This document shows positions 12,961 through 24,541 of a stretch of 64,000 nt of DNA, one piece after another (position 1 is the stretch's first letter; each line of letters starts with the position of its first letter). The notes under the pieces are model-generated. The model was not told where the DNA came from and ran no database searches. It saw only the letters and a program-made list of their open reading frames with translations. Source of the DNA: Sipunculus nudus (taxonomy: Eukaryota; Annelida; Sipuncula; Golfingiida; Sipunculidae); the NCBI GenBank assembly GCA_026874595.1, contig CM049309.1, forward strand, positions 54,596,079 through 54,660,078, given 5' to 3'. Made by a program: the position numbers and the translations under genes.

Positions 12961-13121
12961 AATAACTGAATATAACTCTGGATCCTATTTTCTTGTTTAC
13001 TTCATAAGTGATCAGATACACTTTGTATTTGATACAATTATCCATGCTAATGATATTTGATACACTTATCTGACGCCAGATAGCAGCACTAATACTGCCT
13101 TGCAAAAGTGCATATACCTGT

Positions 13122-13320
13122 TTTTATTACGTAAACATCGATGTGAGTGTTTTCTGTATTAATGAGAATATTTTCTGTAATATTCTCTATTAGTATTCAC
13201 ACGCCAGAAGCTCCACTAACAAAATTTTCCCTGAGTAGGCCTATCATCGCCCACTTCCGCCTCATTCTCGGTATCTAGGTCATGCCTCGCTTTGGTAGAG
13301 CCACATTATTCTTCTGGCGT
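13122..13320 (+). repeat. DIRS left inverted terminal repeat
   Basis: Inverted match to 15969-16188. Shared blocks include ACACGCCAGAAGCTCCACT, CATCGCCCACTTCCGCCTCA and TAGGTCATGCCTCGCTTTGG. The outermost part (TTTTATTACGTAAACATCG) is not present in the right repeat but is found in inverse form in the internal complementary region. This shows that the outer ends differ, as in DIRS-1. Confidence 0.92.
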
Positions 13321-13399
13321 TTTTGCTAGACGGACGTGTCGACGGGCTCCTCCCGTCCGTCCGCTGTTGGTTTTCACTTGCTCGTTGCTTCGCTTATTG

Positions 13400-14250
13400 T
13401 AAGTTCTCCACCACCGTGCCCTCGTGCTTTCCCTTCTTCGCGATCTAGGCTTTCTGGTCAATGTCCAGAAGTCTCATCTGGTCCCTACCCAGACCATTCA
13501 GTTTCTGGGCGTGGTCCCGGGCCGGTCGTGTGTCTCTCCCGCTCGACTTCACGGTCAATCTGCGCCGGCGGATCCGATCCCTTCTGTCGGCTCGTCGCGT
13601 CAGCTCCCATCTGGCGGCTTCCTTACACGGTTCTCTCAACTGGGCGGCCACGTTCGTCCCTATGGGCCGCCTGTTCCTCCGCCCGGTGCAGTCGCTCCTC
13701 CGCTCCGCGCGTCTCCTGGGTTCGGCATCTCAGAGTACGGCGATTCTGCCTGCCCACCAGGCCTGGCGGGCCCTCCGCCCCTGGCTCCGGCTGTCTTTTC
13801 TCCTTCGCGGTATTCCGTTCACGCAGACCGTCGCCTTTACGATCTTTACCGACGCGTCTCGGATGGGCTGGGGTGCCCACCTGGCCGATCTTCGTATTTC
13901 CGGCCTCTGGTCTCCTCGGGAGCGTCTGCTCCATATCAATATTCTGGAGCTCAGAGCAGTCCGTCGTGCGCTCGAACGCTGGTCTCCGCGCTTCCTCGAC
14001 AGTCATGTTCTAGTCATGACAGACAACACGACGGTTCTTGCATATATCAACAGGCAGGGCGGCACTCGGTCACCCACGCTTCTGCGGGAAACTTATCGCC
14101 TGTTCGATCTGTGTATCCCTCTCGGTATTACACTTCAGGCTCGTCATGTCCGCGGCGCCGTGAATGTCCTCGCCGACGCCCTTTCCCGGGATCGCCTCGG
14201 TACCCTTACCGCCGTTTCTCTCCCTCCGCCGGTTCTCCGGGGATCTTCGG
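13400..14250 (+). pseudogene. DIRS reverse transcriptase tail and RNase H remnant
   Basis: Frame 2 around 13430-13520 reads LRDLGFLVNVQKSHLVPTQ then FLGV, the typical C-terminal RT palm/thumb block of DIRS elements. The frame then shifts by one near 13515-13530 into frame 3, which continues through the thumb into RNase H. RNase H acidic residues are visible in TIFTDASRMGWG (Asp at about 13851), NILELRAVRRAL (Glu), VMTDNTTVLAYINRQGG (Asp) and HVRGAVNVLADALSR (Asp at about 14175). The catalytic RT core (YxDD block) and gag are absent, deleted against the left terminal repeat. Large antisense and out-of-frame ORFs here are artefacts of GC-rich sequence. Confidence 0.85.
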
Positions 14251-14697
14251 CGCTTGGGGGACTCCGGATTTCGACCTGTTCGAATTCCCGAACCCTCCAC
14301 CCCTCGTTCCGTCCGGTCCACGGCTACGTCGCCCTCGCGTCCTTCTCCCGGACACGCCCCCGTCCGCCTGGACCGGCCGGTTCTTTTACGGGTTCCCGGC
14401 CCCGGCCCTGATCCCGCGGTTACTCCTGCGTCTCTCGGCGGCACCTCTCACGGACCTCATCCTAATCGTCCCGTTTCATCAAGCGGCTCCGTGGTTTCCT
14501 CGATGTCGTTCGTTTCTCGTCTGTCCGCCCATTCTCCTGCCGCTGTCGGTCGATCTGCCGCTCCGTCCTCGCACTGCTCGGTCTTACCCTCTGAGCGTTT
14601 TCTTACTGTCATCCGATCGCTCAAAGATCAGGGGTTTTTAACGCCGGTTGCGGCTCTTGCAGCGGCTCCCCGTCGACGATCTTCCGACCGTGTGTAG

Positions 14698-15758
14698 GAC
14701 TCCCGCTGGCTCATCTTCTCTCGATGGGCCCGGGAGCGTCGTATAGATCCACTGGATCCGCCGGTCCAGTCGCTCCTTGATTTCCTACTGCATTTATTAC
14801 AGGATAAACGTTTATCCTTCCCTACTATTCGCGGCTATCGCGCGGCTCTTCTTTCCGTGCTTCGCCCCCTCCGTCTGGATTCGGTTCTCCGTCATCCCGT
14901 CGTTTCGGATTTTCTCCAGGGGGTCCGCGCTCGTTCGTTCCGCCTGCGGTACGTAGTTCCTTCTTGGCGCCTTGACGTGGTACTCCGGCACCTCCGCGGC
15001 GCTCCTTATGAGCCGCTCCGCTCCACGCACCTGCTCCATCTGTCGCGTAAGACGGCCTTCCTCCTGGCGCTCGCCACTGCTGGCCGTCGAGCTGAGCTTC
15101 ATGCTCTCATGGCCGATCCTAAATTTTCTCAAATTGCGGCTGACGGTTCATCCGCGGACTTTCACTTTCCTCCGGACTTTTATCGTAAATCGCAGTCTTA
15201 CGATGACCCCGCAATTTCATGGCACGTTCCTGCCCTGCCTAACGGCCGGTACCGGTTCGGCGCCACGAATTGCCCCATCCGGGCCTTACGATACTATCTT
15301 AAGGCTACAAAATCTCTCCGGGGGGGGGGGGGGGGCGTAAGAAACTTATTTCTTCAAAATTGGGTGCAGCCGATAAAGAAATAAGTCCTATTACTATCAG
15401 TAACGGGATAAAGGCTGCTATCATCGCCGCCCATGACTCTTTACGTCCGGCTGAACTACAGTCCTTCCATGTCACGGCTCATGAGGTCAGGGCTATCGCC
15501 TCATCCTTCGCTCACCTTTCGGGCATGTCTCCTGCCGCGCTGGTCAAAATGGGTATCTGGAAGTCCCCTTCCACGTTTACTCAATTTTACCTCAAGGACG
15601 TACGCCTGCAAGACTCCGGCCTATATGCCATGGGTCCCGTGGTTGCCGCAGGCACTATTGTTAACGTTACCAGCACAGCTTCCTCGACGTCTACTCTCGT
15701 TCGGCCCGCTACCTGCCTGCAGACGTCGTCTTCTGCTGTGGTTTCTACTACTTGCTGA
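14698..15758 (+). pseudogene. DIRS tyrosine recombinase (broken)
   Basis: The N-terminal core-binding domain starts at DSRWLIFSRWARERRIDP (14698 on, just after an in-frame TAG at 14695-14697) and runs through IRGYRAALLSVLRPLRLDS. The catalytic domain shows the first Arg in ATAGRRAELHAL (about 15085), HVTAHEVRAIASSFAH (H and R of the HxxR box, about 15480-15491) and GIWKSPSTFTQFYLKDV (nucleophile Tyr about 15588). A poly-G run at 15320-15335 shifts the frame between the two halves, so the upstream frame ends at 15384 and the downstream frame runs from before 15360 to a TGA at 15756-15758. The enzyme would normally insert the circular DNA form of the element. As it stands it cannot be made as one protein. 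Confidence 0.88.
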
Positions 15759-15826
15759 CCGCATTATCTTCATCCTCGTCGTTCCAGGTCAGTATCTCCC
15801 TCCCTATGGTTTATCTGTTTCTTTTC

Positions 15827-15934
15827 ATTAATACAGAAAACGCTCACATCGATGTTTACGTAATAAAACCCCCCATTCCCTTCCCCGTGAATGGTGGTTT
15901 TGTTAGTAAACGGATGTCAGCTTTTCTGTATTAC
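15827..15934 (+). repeat. DIRS internal complementary region
   Basis: The segment begins and ends with inverted copies of TAATACAGAAAA. Its left half is the complement of the element's left end (the TTACGTAATAAAA side) and its right half is the complement of the right end (CCCCATTCCC and GTGAATGGTGGTTTTG). The two meet near 15866-15870. This is the template that joins both ends during circle formation in DIRS-1-type replication. Confidence 0.88.
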
Positions 15935-15968
15935 AATCATCTGTCCCTCCCCCGATACTTCCTACTTC

Positions 15969-16188
15969 GCCCTCGAATAATGTGGCTCTACCAAAGCGAG
16001 GCATGACCTAGATACCGAGAATGAGGCGGAAGTGGGCGATGATAGGCCTCTCAGGGAAAATTTTGTAAGTGGAGCTTCTGGCGTGTGAATACTAACAGAG
16101 AATATTACAGAGAATATTCTCATTAATACAGAAAAGCTCACATCCGTTCACTAACAAAACCACCATTCACGGGGAGGGGAATGGGGGG
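15969..16188 (+). repeat. DIRS right inverted terminal repeat
   Basis: Inverse of the left terminal repeat. Its outer end (CACCATTCACGGGGAGGGGA then G run, to 16188) is extended relative to the left repeat and is matched by the internal complementary region. Confidence 0.9.
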
Positions 16189-17066
16189 ATTTCTAAATAT
16201 GTCCTATATAAGTGTGATTGTTAAAGAGTTATTGCTCTCCTTTATACGTTACTTTGCTGCTTACATATACTCGTGTATGTTTGTCTTACACACATATATA
16301 CAAACTGTTATTTATTTTATTTTATTATCTATTTATAAACTATCTTTTTTTGGAACAATTAGTTACTTCGATGGTATTTTAATTTCATTTATAATGTGTA
16401 TCACCAAGGTTTAGCACCACAAACTGTCATGTAAAGTAATGTAATGTTGACCTTATGGTTCTATGGGTCGGAGGCCTTTACACTTGAATATATATTATTA
16501 TTATGATTATATTATTATCATTGTCATTGTATTGTTCCATGCACCCTTCGGCTAGAGGTCGCTTTTATTCAGAACGAACTCCGTATTTTTGTGAGGCCGA
16601 TTTGTGCAGTGTGTGTATTGTTCCTGTGCTCCAGGAACGTCTGTTGTGGGGACGGCAACCCGCTTCCTTCGATAACGTTACCATTATACGCCAGCTTGTT
16701 CGAGTGTATGGTTAATCTCTATGTGTGTCGCCAATAAACAATGTGAGCAGTATCTTACGAGTTACAGAGCAGAAAACCTCAACCAAATGTTTTAGTATAT
16801 TTATTCTATGTTACCACATAAAGGATATATAAATTATACAATATATATATGTGTGTGTGTGTGTGTTAATCGGTGGTAAAAACAATGGAAACAACATACA
16901 AATACAGAAAGTACAAGTACAAAAGCACCTGTATTGAATTAACACGCATTCCAAGGTTTATATATTATGATCATGATAACATTGTGCATAAATGACGAGC
17001 TAAAATGATGACGAGATTGTCTGGTAGAAAAGGGGGACCCGCATCCATTGCCGTTGAGAACATTGT
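16189..17066. other. No coding gene; thioredoxin 3' flank
   Basis: No exon is recognised. A plus-strand TTTATT at 16800-16805 would be an AATAAA polyadenylation signal for the minus-strand thioredoxin gene, about 262 nt past its stop. A TATA/TG microsatellite lies at about 16839-16867. The GC-richer block 16540-16740, ending in CCAATAAACAATG, is unexplained. Confidence 0.4.
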
Positions 17067-17141
17067 CTAATCGTCGTCTCGACTGAATTCCTTGAACAAT
17101 GATTCCAATTTTGCTGAATCCGTCCCAACCAGGCGCTTAAT
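17067..17141 (-). CDS. Thioredoxin coding exon 5 (C-terminus)
   Basis: 24 codons plus TAG, IKRLVGTDSAKLESLFKEF then SRDDD. Acceptor CTTAACAG|. The acidic tail after the last helix is longer than in typical family members by a few residues. Confidence 0.91.
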   Translation of the reverse strand: MKRLVGTDSAKLESLFKEFSRDDD

Positions 17142-20100
17142 CTGTTAAGGGAAAATTGAGGTTACATTTAAAGACGTTTAATCGTCATCATAGATAATAA
17201 AAACAAACTGTGGAATCCATAAGCAAAACTGCAGGTTCAGTTACCAACAAGGTGGAAAACCACAATAAAGGAGAGGAAACACATTAAGAATTTGACATCA
17301 AAAGAGGAAATCAGTGGTGACACATAAAGGTTCAAAAGGTTTAAAAGTGTTCAAACGTAACTGGATTCTTTATACTGTTTGAGCGTGATTTATGTTATTG
17401 ATACTGAAATTTATATTTTGTAAAAATCAGTTTAAGAGATATTACAACATTTACGGGTTATTATTTTTTTTATTTAAAATAAACACATTATCATGACTGG
17501 CTATAGCTATCCTGGTGATATTAATAGGTCTTACAATAATCTTCTTTCCCAAATACTTACTGACCCTTATTAATATATATGCGTTTTCTTGCTAACCCTG
17601 TAGAGAAATAAGTTACCTGAAAAGTATTTAAAGTGAAAAGTGCTCGAATATTAGTATTTTGGACAGAACAGGATGGGACCTTATTTACGAACCACTCAGA
17701 TATATATTTATATAGACCCGTTGATTGCAGACCTCTGTGCCGTGAAGAAAAAATTGTAGAGCTCCATAAATCCGCTTTAGAGGTATAATGGATGCGAATA
17801 AGCAGGCGCTACTGATTTACGGCCAGTATTGGATTAACAGTGCGTTCATAATACCACAACAAATATTTCAGGAGTTACCATATTTCTCACTGCTAAGATC
17901 ATATCGCAGCTATGATTTTATATTTTAATAAACAGTATAACTGTACCAGGAAACTTTATCGCTTTGGTATCATATTGTATATGCAATTGGAAATCTATTG
18001 TTATGTACGTACTGTAGAACTGGATTAGATAATTGTTTCCTCCGAAAATACCCGTGTCCCTTATATATATTTTCCTGTTAAGTTAATCAGTATAATTTGT
18101 GGATAGGCAATGTTCAAATGTTTAAAACGATTAACGTATAAGTAATTAATTATATTATGTATACTGTATTTTTGCTGTATAATGTATATGACTGATATTA
18201 CCATGGTGGGAAACTGTTCAATGAGAAGCATTAGGAGATAACATACACACCTTTACCCCTCTCTGGAATACAACGAAGGTCGGGGTGGACCACACGGCGT
18301 ATTCCCTGGAAATGCCCTGAAAAAGCACACTGTTGAATACAATCAAAGCATAATATGCTCAATTATGTTATCTTATATCCTACATGGTGGTGATTAAATA
18401 TGTGACTGGGTCGTTAGATAAATTTTATACCCAGTTCCAATTTTCTAGATGTCGTCATGCTGATATACTATAGTTTGCATGGTCATGATTTCATGACGTC
18501 GTTATACTTTATGTGCGACATTTACTCTTTTTTGTCCCCCTGTCTGTCTCTCTTTCCCTCTGCCTGTCTCTCTGTCTGTCCGTCCGTCAGCTTTCCGTTT
18601 CCGTGCGATGAATTTATTAAATATTATCCGATTTCATTCAAATTTAGGTCAGGGACTGCTCTCATAGCATACCTTGGTTGGGTTTTGATTTTAAGTGTAT
18701 GTCTGAAAATCTATCCACTTCAGCTCCAAACAAAAATATTATATTATAAATCATAACATGTTGAGACATCTTCAGGGCACCATGAAAACAAAACACAGCC
18801 ACTATGACATGTGGAGACATTTTTAGGAAAACATAAAAAACTGAAATATATTGATCAGGTAAGCATAAAAGACAACAAGGGGCAGAAGCGGAGGATTTAA
18901 TTTCCGCGAATTAGCTTGTTAGATTTAATTTCGACACTCCACGGCACTAAATATGATAATTTATATCAAGATAATATATAAGCAGTGCAATTTGTCTTAT
19001 TTTTCATAGTTTTACACACTGTCCAGTGACATTACCCAACAACTGAATATATATTGAGGCAATTTTTTGTACAACAAAGCTCTATGTAACAGCTATATTG
19101 TTGTGCAGAGTTGACCAATTTACTTATGACGACAGAATAAACGGAAAAACATTTTTGAAACTATTTTTAGTAGGTTTATAAATAATGGCCAGTCTATATA
19201 CATGTAGTAATCAATAAAAAAAAACTCCTATGCAGCACTCTGACGATGGAACCATATGGAGCGCACCGGTCTTTAAAGTTTCAAAGATGATGTCAGTATT
19301 GTGCATGCACATTGCACCTAATGCATGTATCTGAGCGGCTATTTACGTCGTTATTTTATATGACGGTTATTTTTGTTCAAATCTGATGTCTGCCGGTTAA
19401 TAAATCATTTTGTCTGGTTTGTGTTGAGTAATGTCTGTCTACATATGACCTACCTCTAGTTCGTCCACATCGATGCGGATACCATCAATACTCCGATACC
19501 GCTCCGCGATTTCCTGTATAAAACCAGCACAAAAAGAACACATAAATGGTCTAGATATTTTACCAAATGGACAAGTGCTGGAAATTTTCGCAATTTTGGC
19601 TAAGTGTAAGATTTAAGCATATTACATATGTCGTTCATAACAGGTCATAACAGGTAATACTTAAAAACAATTTAATTCTTCAGTGATCAGAGCAATAAAA
19701 ATATAAGAAGAATATTATAAAAGAAATTAATTTAAATGAGGCTTGAGGAGAATGATTTTTAAATATTAAAAAACAATAAAAAATATGCAAACGGTGCCAT
19801 TGGTAAGCTAGCATTCCATGTATGCGTATGTAGTATAAATGCGTATGAGGCCCTTATGTTTATTCAGATAGAAAACGGATGCCCGCGATTCCATACGTAT
19901 GCGTTTGCCGTACGTTGCAGCAAAATTCGGCACATTGTAAAGCGCTACATGAGTAGAGAAGTGACATCTAGAAGAGGAATACCCATTAATGGAATTTTTC
20001 CTTGAGATTATGTGTCTGATCTTCATCTGCATATACATACGTATACTGCATGTGCATGTACGGAATGCCACATGCACGAGCTAAAACCGCAATGAGGAAA

Positions 20101-23100
20101 ACTAACCTTGAATTTTGGACAAATGACCCTGCAGGGGGCGCACCAATCCGCGTAGAAATCTATGATCACAACTTTTTCTCCCTTGAGTGCTTCATGGAAC
20201 TGCGTCTACAGCGATGATAAAACAGGGCGAAAATAATGTTACTGTTCTCTTTTTAAAACTCTCAGTTAACATTTTTAGCTGGAAATGGCTTATATCCACA
20301 AACTTTTTTCTTAGCACACTGTCTATATCAACAAAGGGAGTAGTTTGAACTTTCTGTTCAAGGTTGTTTTAATTTGTATTCACATTTCTGTGCTCATCAA
20401 CCTGTATAAAGTAATAATGTAAAAATATATCAGGTTTAGGAGCACTGTTATTCGCTCTTTTCGCACATACACGTTCTAGCCACCACGATCACCACGTTCT
20501 CGGGAAACGTGGTGGTCGCGGTGTTGAACGTACAATGGTCTCCAGAGGTCGTCGTAAAGTCGCCATGATCGCCAACCCTCTACGACAAAGTTTTCCTGTA
20601 AAACTTGAGCGCGGTCGATCGCGGCAGACGTGCCGAAACATACTTCAGAACGTATGGAACGTACAAAAAACTTAGTGGACGTACAAAGGACGTACGAAGG
20701 ACGTACATAGAACGCGGGTGGTCGCCACCATTCCTTGACTGCGTTCTCGGCGACTGTTGTACGTCATCACTACGTTCATTGTGCGCTCTTACTTCGTCCT
20801 CAGCACGTCCTCGGCGTGTTGCATACGTTCTCTTTACGTCTAGGAAGTTCCAAGTAGGTTCTCTTCACTTTCTGTGTACGTTCATGGCGTCTGTTGTACG
20901 TTTTCAGCACGTTCTTGCAACGTCTTCTCGACTTCCTCAGTGCGTCTTATTTTTAAATAAATCTTATGTTGTATTTAAATAAATAGTTGTAAAAAACTAA
21001 AGCCTAAATATCGAAACCTAACAAATAAATCATAAACGTGATCTAATTCCGTATTCCCTAATACCCGTAAATTTTATAGTTTATTGTGGTTTAGAACAAA
21101 ATAATAAATATTAATATAAATATACTATTTTCTTTCTTTCTTTTTTCAGATGGTTAAACGCTATACATCACTCTCATTGGTGTGACATTTGCCAGATAAA
21201 GGAAAAAATTTTAAAATAACATAAGAGATATAAGCATAACATAGAGAACATGAATCAATAAGATAAATTGGCATGTTTTTATTAGTAACTGTGAGCAATT
21301 ACATTTTCGTATTATTAGAGCGGTAGCTAATGTATTATTTTCTTTTTTACCAATAAGGTATTCTATTCCTGTACCAACTGTTGGACTATTGGGTGTATGG
21401 AGAAATAAATTTGTAATTTTTATATTTAATATTTACTTTTTCTGACTACATTTTTAGACTATGGGACAAGGCATATGATTAAGTAATAATATCTATTTAA
21501 AAGGCAAATGCACAATTACTTTTAATAATGATATGTCACAAAAGTATTTACATTTTACACAACTTCCAATTTTTGCATACATTACAGTTTTACAAAACCT
21601 CAATTCAACATAACAACAATTATTATTGTTAGTGTCTCTGGCTATGAACTGAAATGTAGCTTTAAAAAATGCGATCGTTCTGGAAAAACACTTGCAGTCT
21701 GCCATGGCACAGCTCCTACAGGGTGCGAGTAATACCTTAATAAGTAATCCCGCAATTGTTGCACTCTTACCACGGCCTGGCTGAAAGTTTACATTTAAGT
21801 TTTGTCCTTGAGCCAGGAACCAGGTATACGCTGTAGGTCCTCGCTGCGTAAGAGAGCATTTTGCAGAGCAGGATAGCGTGTCCGCATTATATTGTGCAGG
21901 CATTCACAAGCCAGAGTTATGCTTTCCACATTCTTTGGAGACAGTTTCAGAGTAGTCAACATACAGGCAAATCGCTGCGCTAATATTCCAAAGGCGTTCT
22001 CAACCACTGTCCCGGCTCTAAAAAGCCTGTAATCAAATAACCGCTCTTCATCTGTTAGATTTCGTCGACTGTAGGGCTTCATAAGCCAGGTCCTCAAGGG
22101 GAAAGCATTATCTTTGATAATAAAATATTAATATAGGGTAGATCCTCCTTATCTTCTTGAAGGGGTGTGGGTGGAGGGAAAACAATATTACCATCCTCTT
22201 TTGTCGTCTTGAGTTCGCAGGTCCCTAATATCTTACTATCCAAACATGATCAATTAGCACCGACAACCATCCAAATGGATTTGTAGTCCGCATCAACAAG
22301 GACCATCAAAACAATGGGATTGAAGCCCTTATAGTTGTAAAATGTTGATCCGCCTCTCGAAGGACAACTTATTGCGACATATTTGCCGTCTATAGCTCCA
22401 AGGCAGTGGTGAAAAATCATTCTTCTGGAGAAAATTTCAGCAATGTCCAGCCAACCCTGGATAGTGGTAGGTATGGCGAGGACTTCATCAGCATATTCCG
22501 AAATAATTGCTTCACACACCTCCGGTATGAACAGAGCAAGGGTGTTGTGCGCCACTCGGAAGTTGAAAATCATGGACTTGTGCAGCCAGAAGCCAAGAAC
22601 CTGAGGGTGCAGGTAAGCTTCACGCCTTGAGGCAGTGCTTTCCTCCAGAAGGTGTCTTGACGTTGAATGCGTAGACCAACTCTTTCCAACAGTTCATAGA
22701 ACATTTGCGACTCGAGGCGAAGAAAGGTCTGGAAGCTGGCGTGGTCAGCAATCTCCAACTCCATCATCAGCTGCTCGTACTGGCCGAAGAGTATTCTGGT
22801 TTGCAGCCAAGGCCTGAGCCACCACTCGCACCGTTTCCCGTCGTCCCGCATCTCCTCCGCCAAAACAGCCAAGGCGAGGTCTTCTGTAGCAATCAAATCA
22901 TTCAGTATGGCAACATTTATTGACACCAACTTGTGTCTTGCAATAGCTGGTATGATGTTCACTCATTGGAAGTCAGAATGGAAAATAAATTTACTCAAAA
23001 CATCCGGGGTTTATATAAACCAGGTACTCGAGAGTCGTACAAAGACGAAAAAAAAAAATAAAAACGCACTGAGCGTCCTACGATCGCGAAACAGCGTAAA

Positions 23101-24485
23101 ATGATCGCAGTAAGCGCAATAACAACGTATGAATTTCGTACAGGGGGCGTTGTGGACATACTAAAAGCGTACGAGGATCGCACGTTTTTGTTGGCGATCC
23201 AGTCGTCCTGGACGTAATGACAACGTACAATGGACGAACAATGAGCGTACGTCGGCGGCGACCATTTCCAACCTCCACGACCACCCACGTTCTCCGAGAA
23301 CGTGGCGAAACGGGGCCAGACGTACGATCAAACGTGAATGTGTGAAAGGGGCATACGGCTGAAGAGAATGTTAAGCAAGTGAAGGCTGCGATGCCCAAGT
23401 ATAGTTATCTAAATATGAATCATACAGAGGAGAAATATACAAGGAGAACAGCTAAATGGCAAGCAGTAAATATACAATGAATCCAGATGAAGTCAGAAAG
23501 CATCGAACACATGCTTTTAGTTATATTCACGTGTTTGTAAAATGTACGGGGCCCGCCATAATGGCCATGACCAACATGGAAATCTTGCGGCATATCAAAA
23601 GAACCAGAGGCCTGCAAATGACAAATGATGGTGTTGCTTAACGTGCTCTTACTGATATCAGCTAAAGTGCGAAATCTACCACCTCTTGCCACATGGACAT
23701 GTGTACCGTATTTACAACAGCTTGTTTACCTAGCCCATGCGTCTGTCACAGGGACATTATAAGAACTTTTGAAGGAATGAATCACATTTCATAAAAATTA
23801 TATCCAATGTAAGCCAGAAATCACATAAATTCTACAAAAAAGTTAGATGAATACTAGTAGCTGGTTTAAGAACAGCACACTTTGGACGAATGATGCGAGT
23901 CGGTCTGACCACCTTTCATAGCCTGACAAAATTATCCCTATAAATGGCCCACGCCAAGTTCGGTCCTGTATCAGGTGAACAAAGACCACTGGATCGATGA
24001 ACTTCCCTGTCTCTTAACCAAAAATTCTATTTGTATTTAAAGATCGTTAAATCCCGTCAGTTAAGAAAATCAGTCATGCCATGATAACAATATGCGATAT
24101 GAACGGCGCAGACGTACACATAGACACTTGATAATATCACCCGGCTGTACTAACTCAAGTATAGGGTTATACGAACACCATTGAACGTACATATACTATG
24201 CATGGGGTATCTGTATTTAATACATTGAACATACCATTACACGAACCAAAGCCCAGGGTCATGGACCGTGCATAATTTCAGTTATACCTCTTCTTCATAT
24301 AGTAATACCTATTTGTTAGTTGTCATATTGAACTGAGGGGAATGTATACACATTTATGGCCAACCCGTTGACTGTACAGAATTCTTTTGTAAGCTAAATT
24401 GCAAAATACATGCTGATATCATGATGCCTGATTGGGAAAACTTTAAATCATCTTTTAGACTTCATAAATGTTGCGACAGTGCAAG

Positions 24486-24541
<56 letters not shown>

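Larger units (their letters stand above)
13122..16188 (+). mobile_element. DIRS-like tyrosine-recombinase retrotransposon, internally deleted
   Basis: The element is about 3.07 kb, bounded by inverted terminal repeats (13122-13320 and 15969-16188). It contains, in order, the tail of a reverse transcriptase, an RNase H domain, a tyrosine recombinase, and an internal complementary region (15827-15934) that matches the complements of both outer ends joined together. That architecture is diagnostic of DIRS elements, which integrate through a circular intermediate by recombinase action and not by an integrase. The gag region and the front of the RT are missing, so about half of a full element (usually 5-6 kb) is deleted next to the left repeat. 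The coding part is strikingly GC-rich compared with the flanks. Frame breaks mark it as inactive. Confidence 0.92.
17142..20106 (-). other. Thioredoxin introns 2-4 (apart from the small exons)
   Basis: The introns are AT-rich. The only notable content is a pyrimidine-rich block with CTGTCTGTCCGTCCGTC around 18540-18590, which resembles the tail tracts of the repeat families further along the window in inverse orientation. No further genes are seen. Confidence 0.5.

Noticed and set aside
13336..14697. Large overlapping ORFs on both strands (up to 405 codons)
   Set aside because: They are out-of-frame and antisense shadows of the GC-rich DIRS coding region. Only the frames with RT/RNase H and recombinase motifs are real.
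20605..20982. ORF of 125 codons inside the Harbinger left end, considered as the Myb-like second protein
   Set aside because: No SANT/Myb tryptophan pattern. The ORF arises from the CGTAC-rich subterminal motifs.
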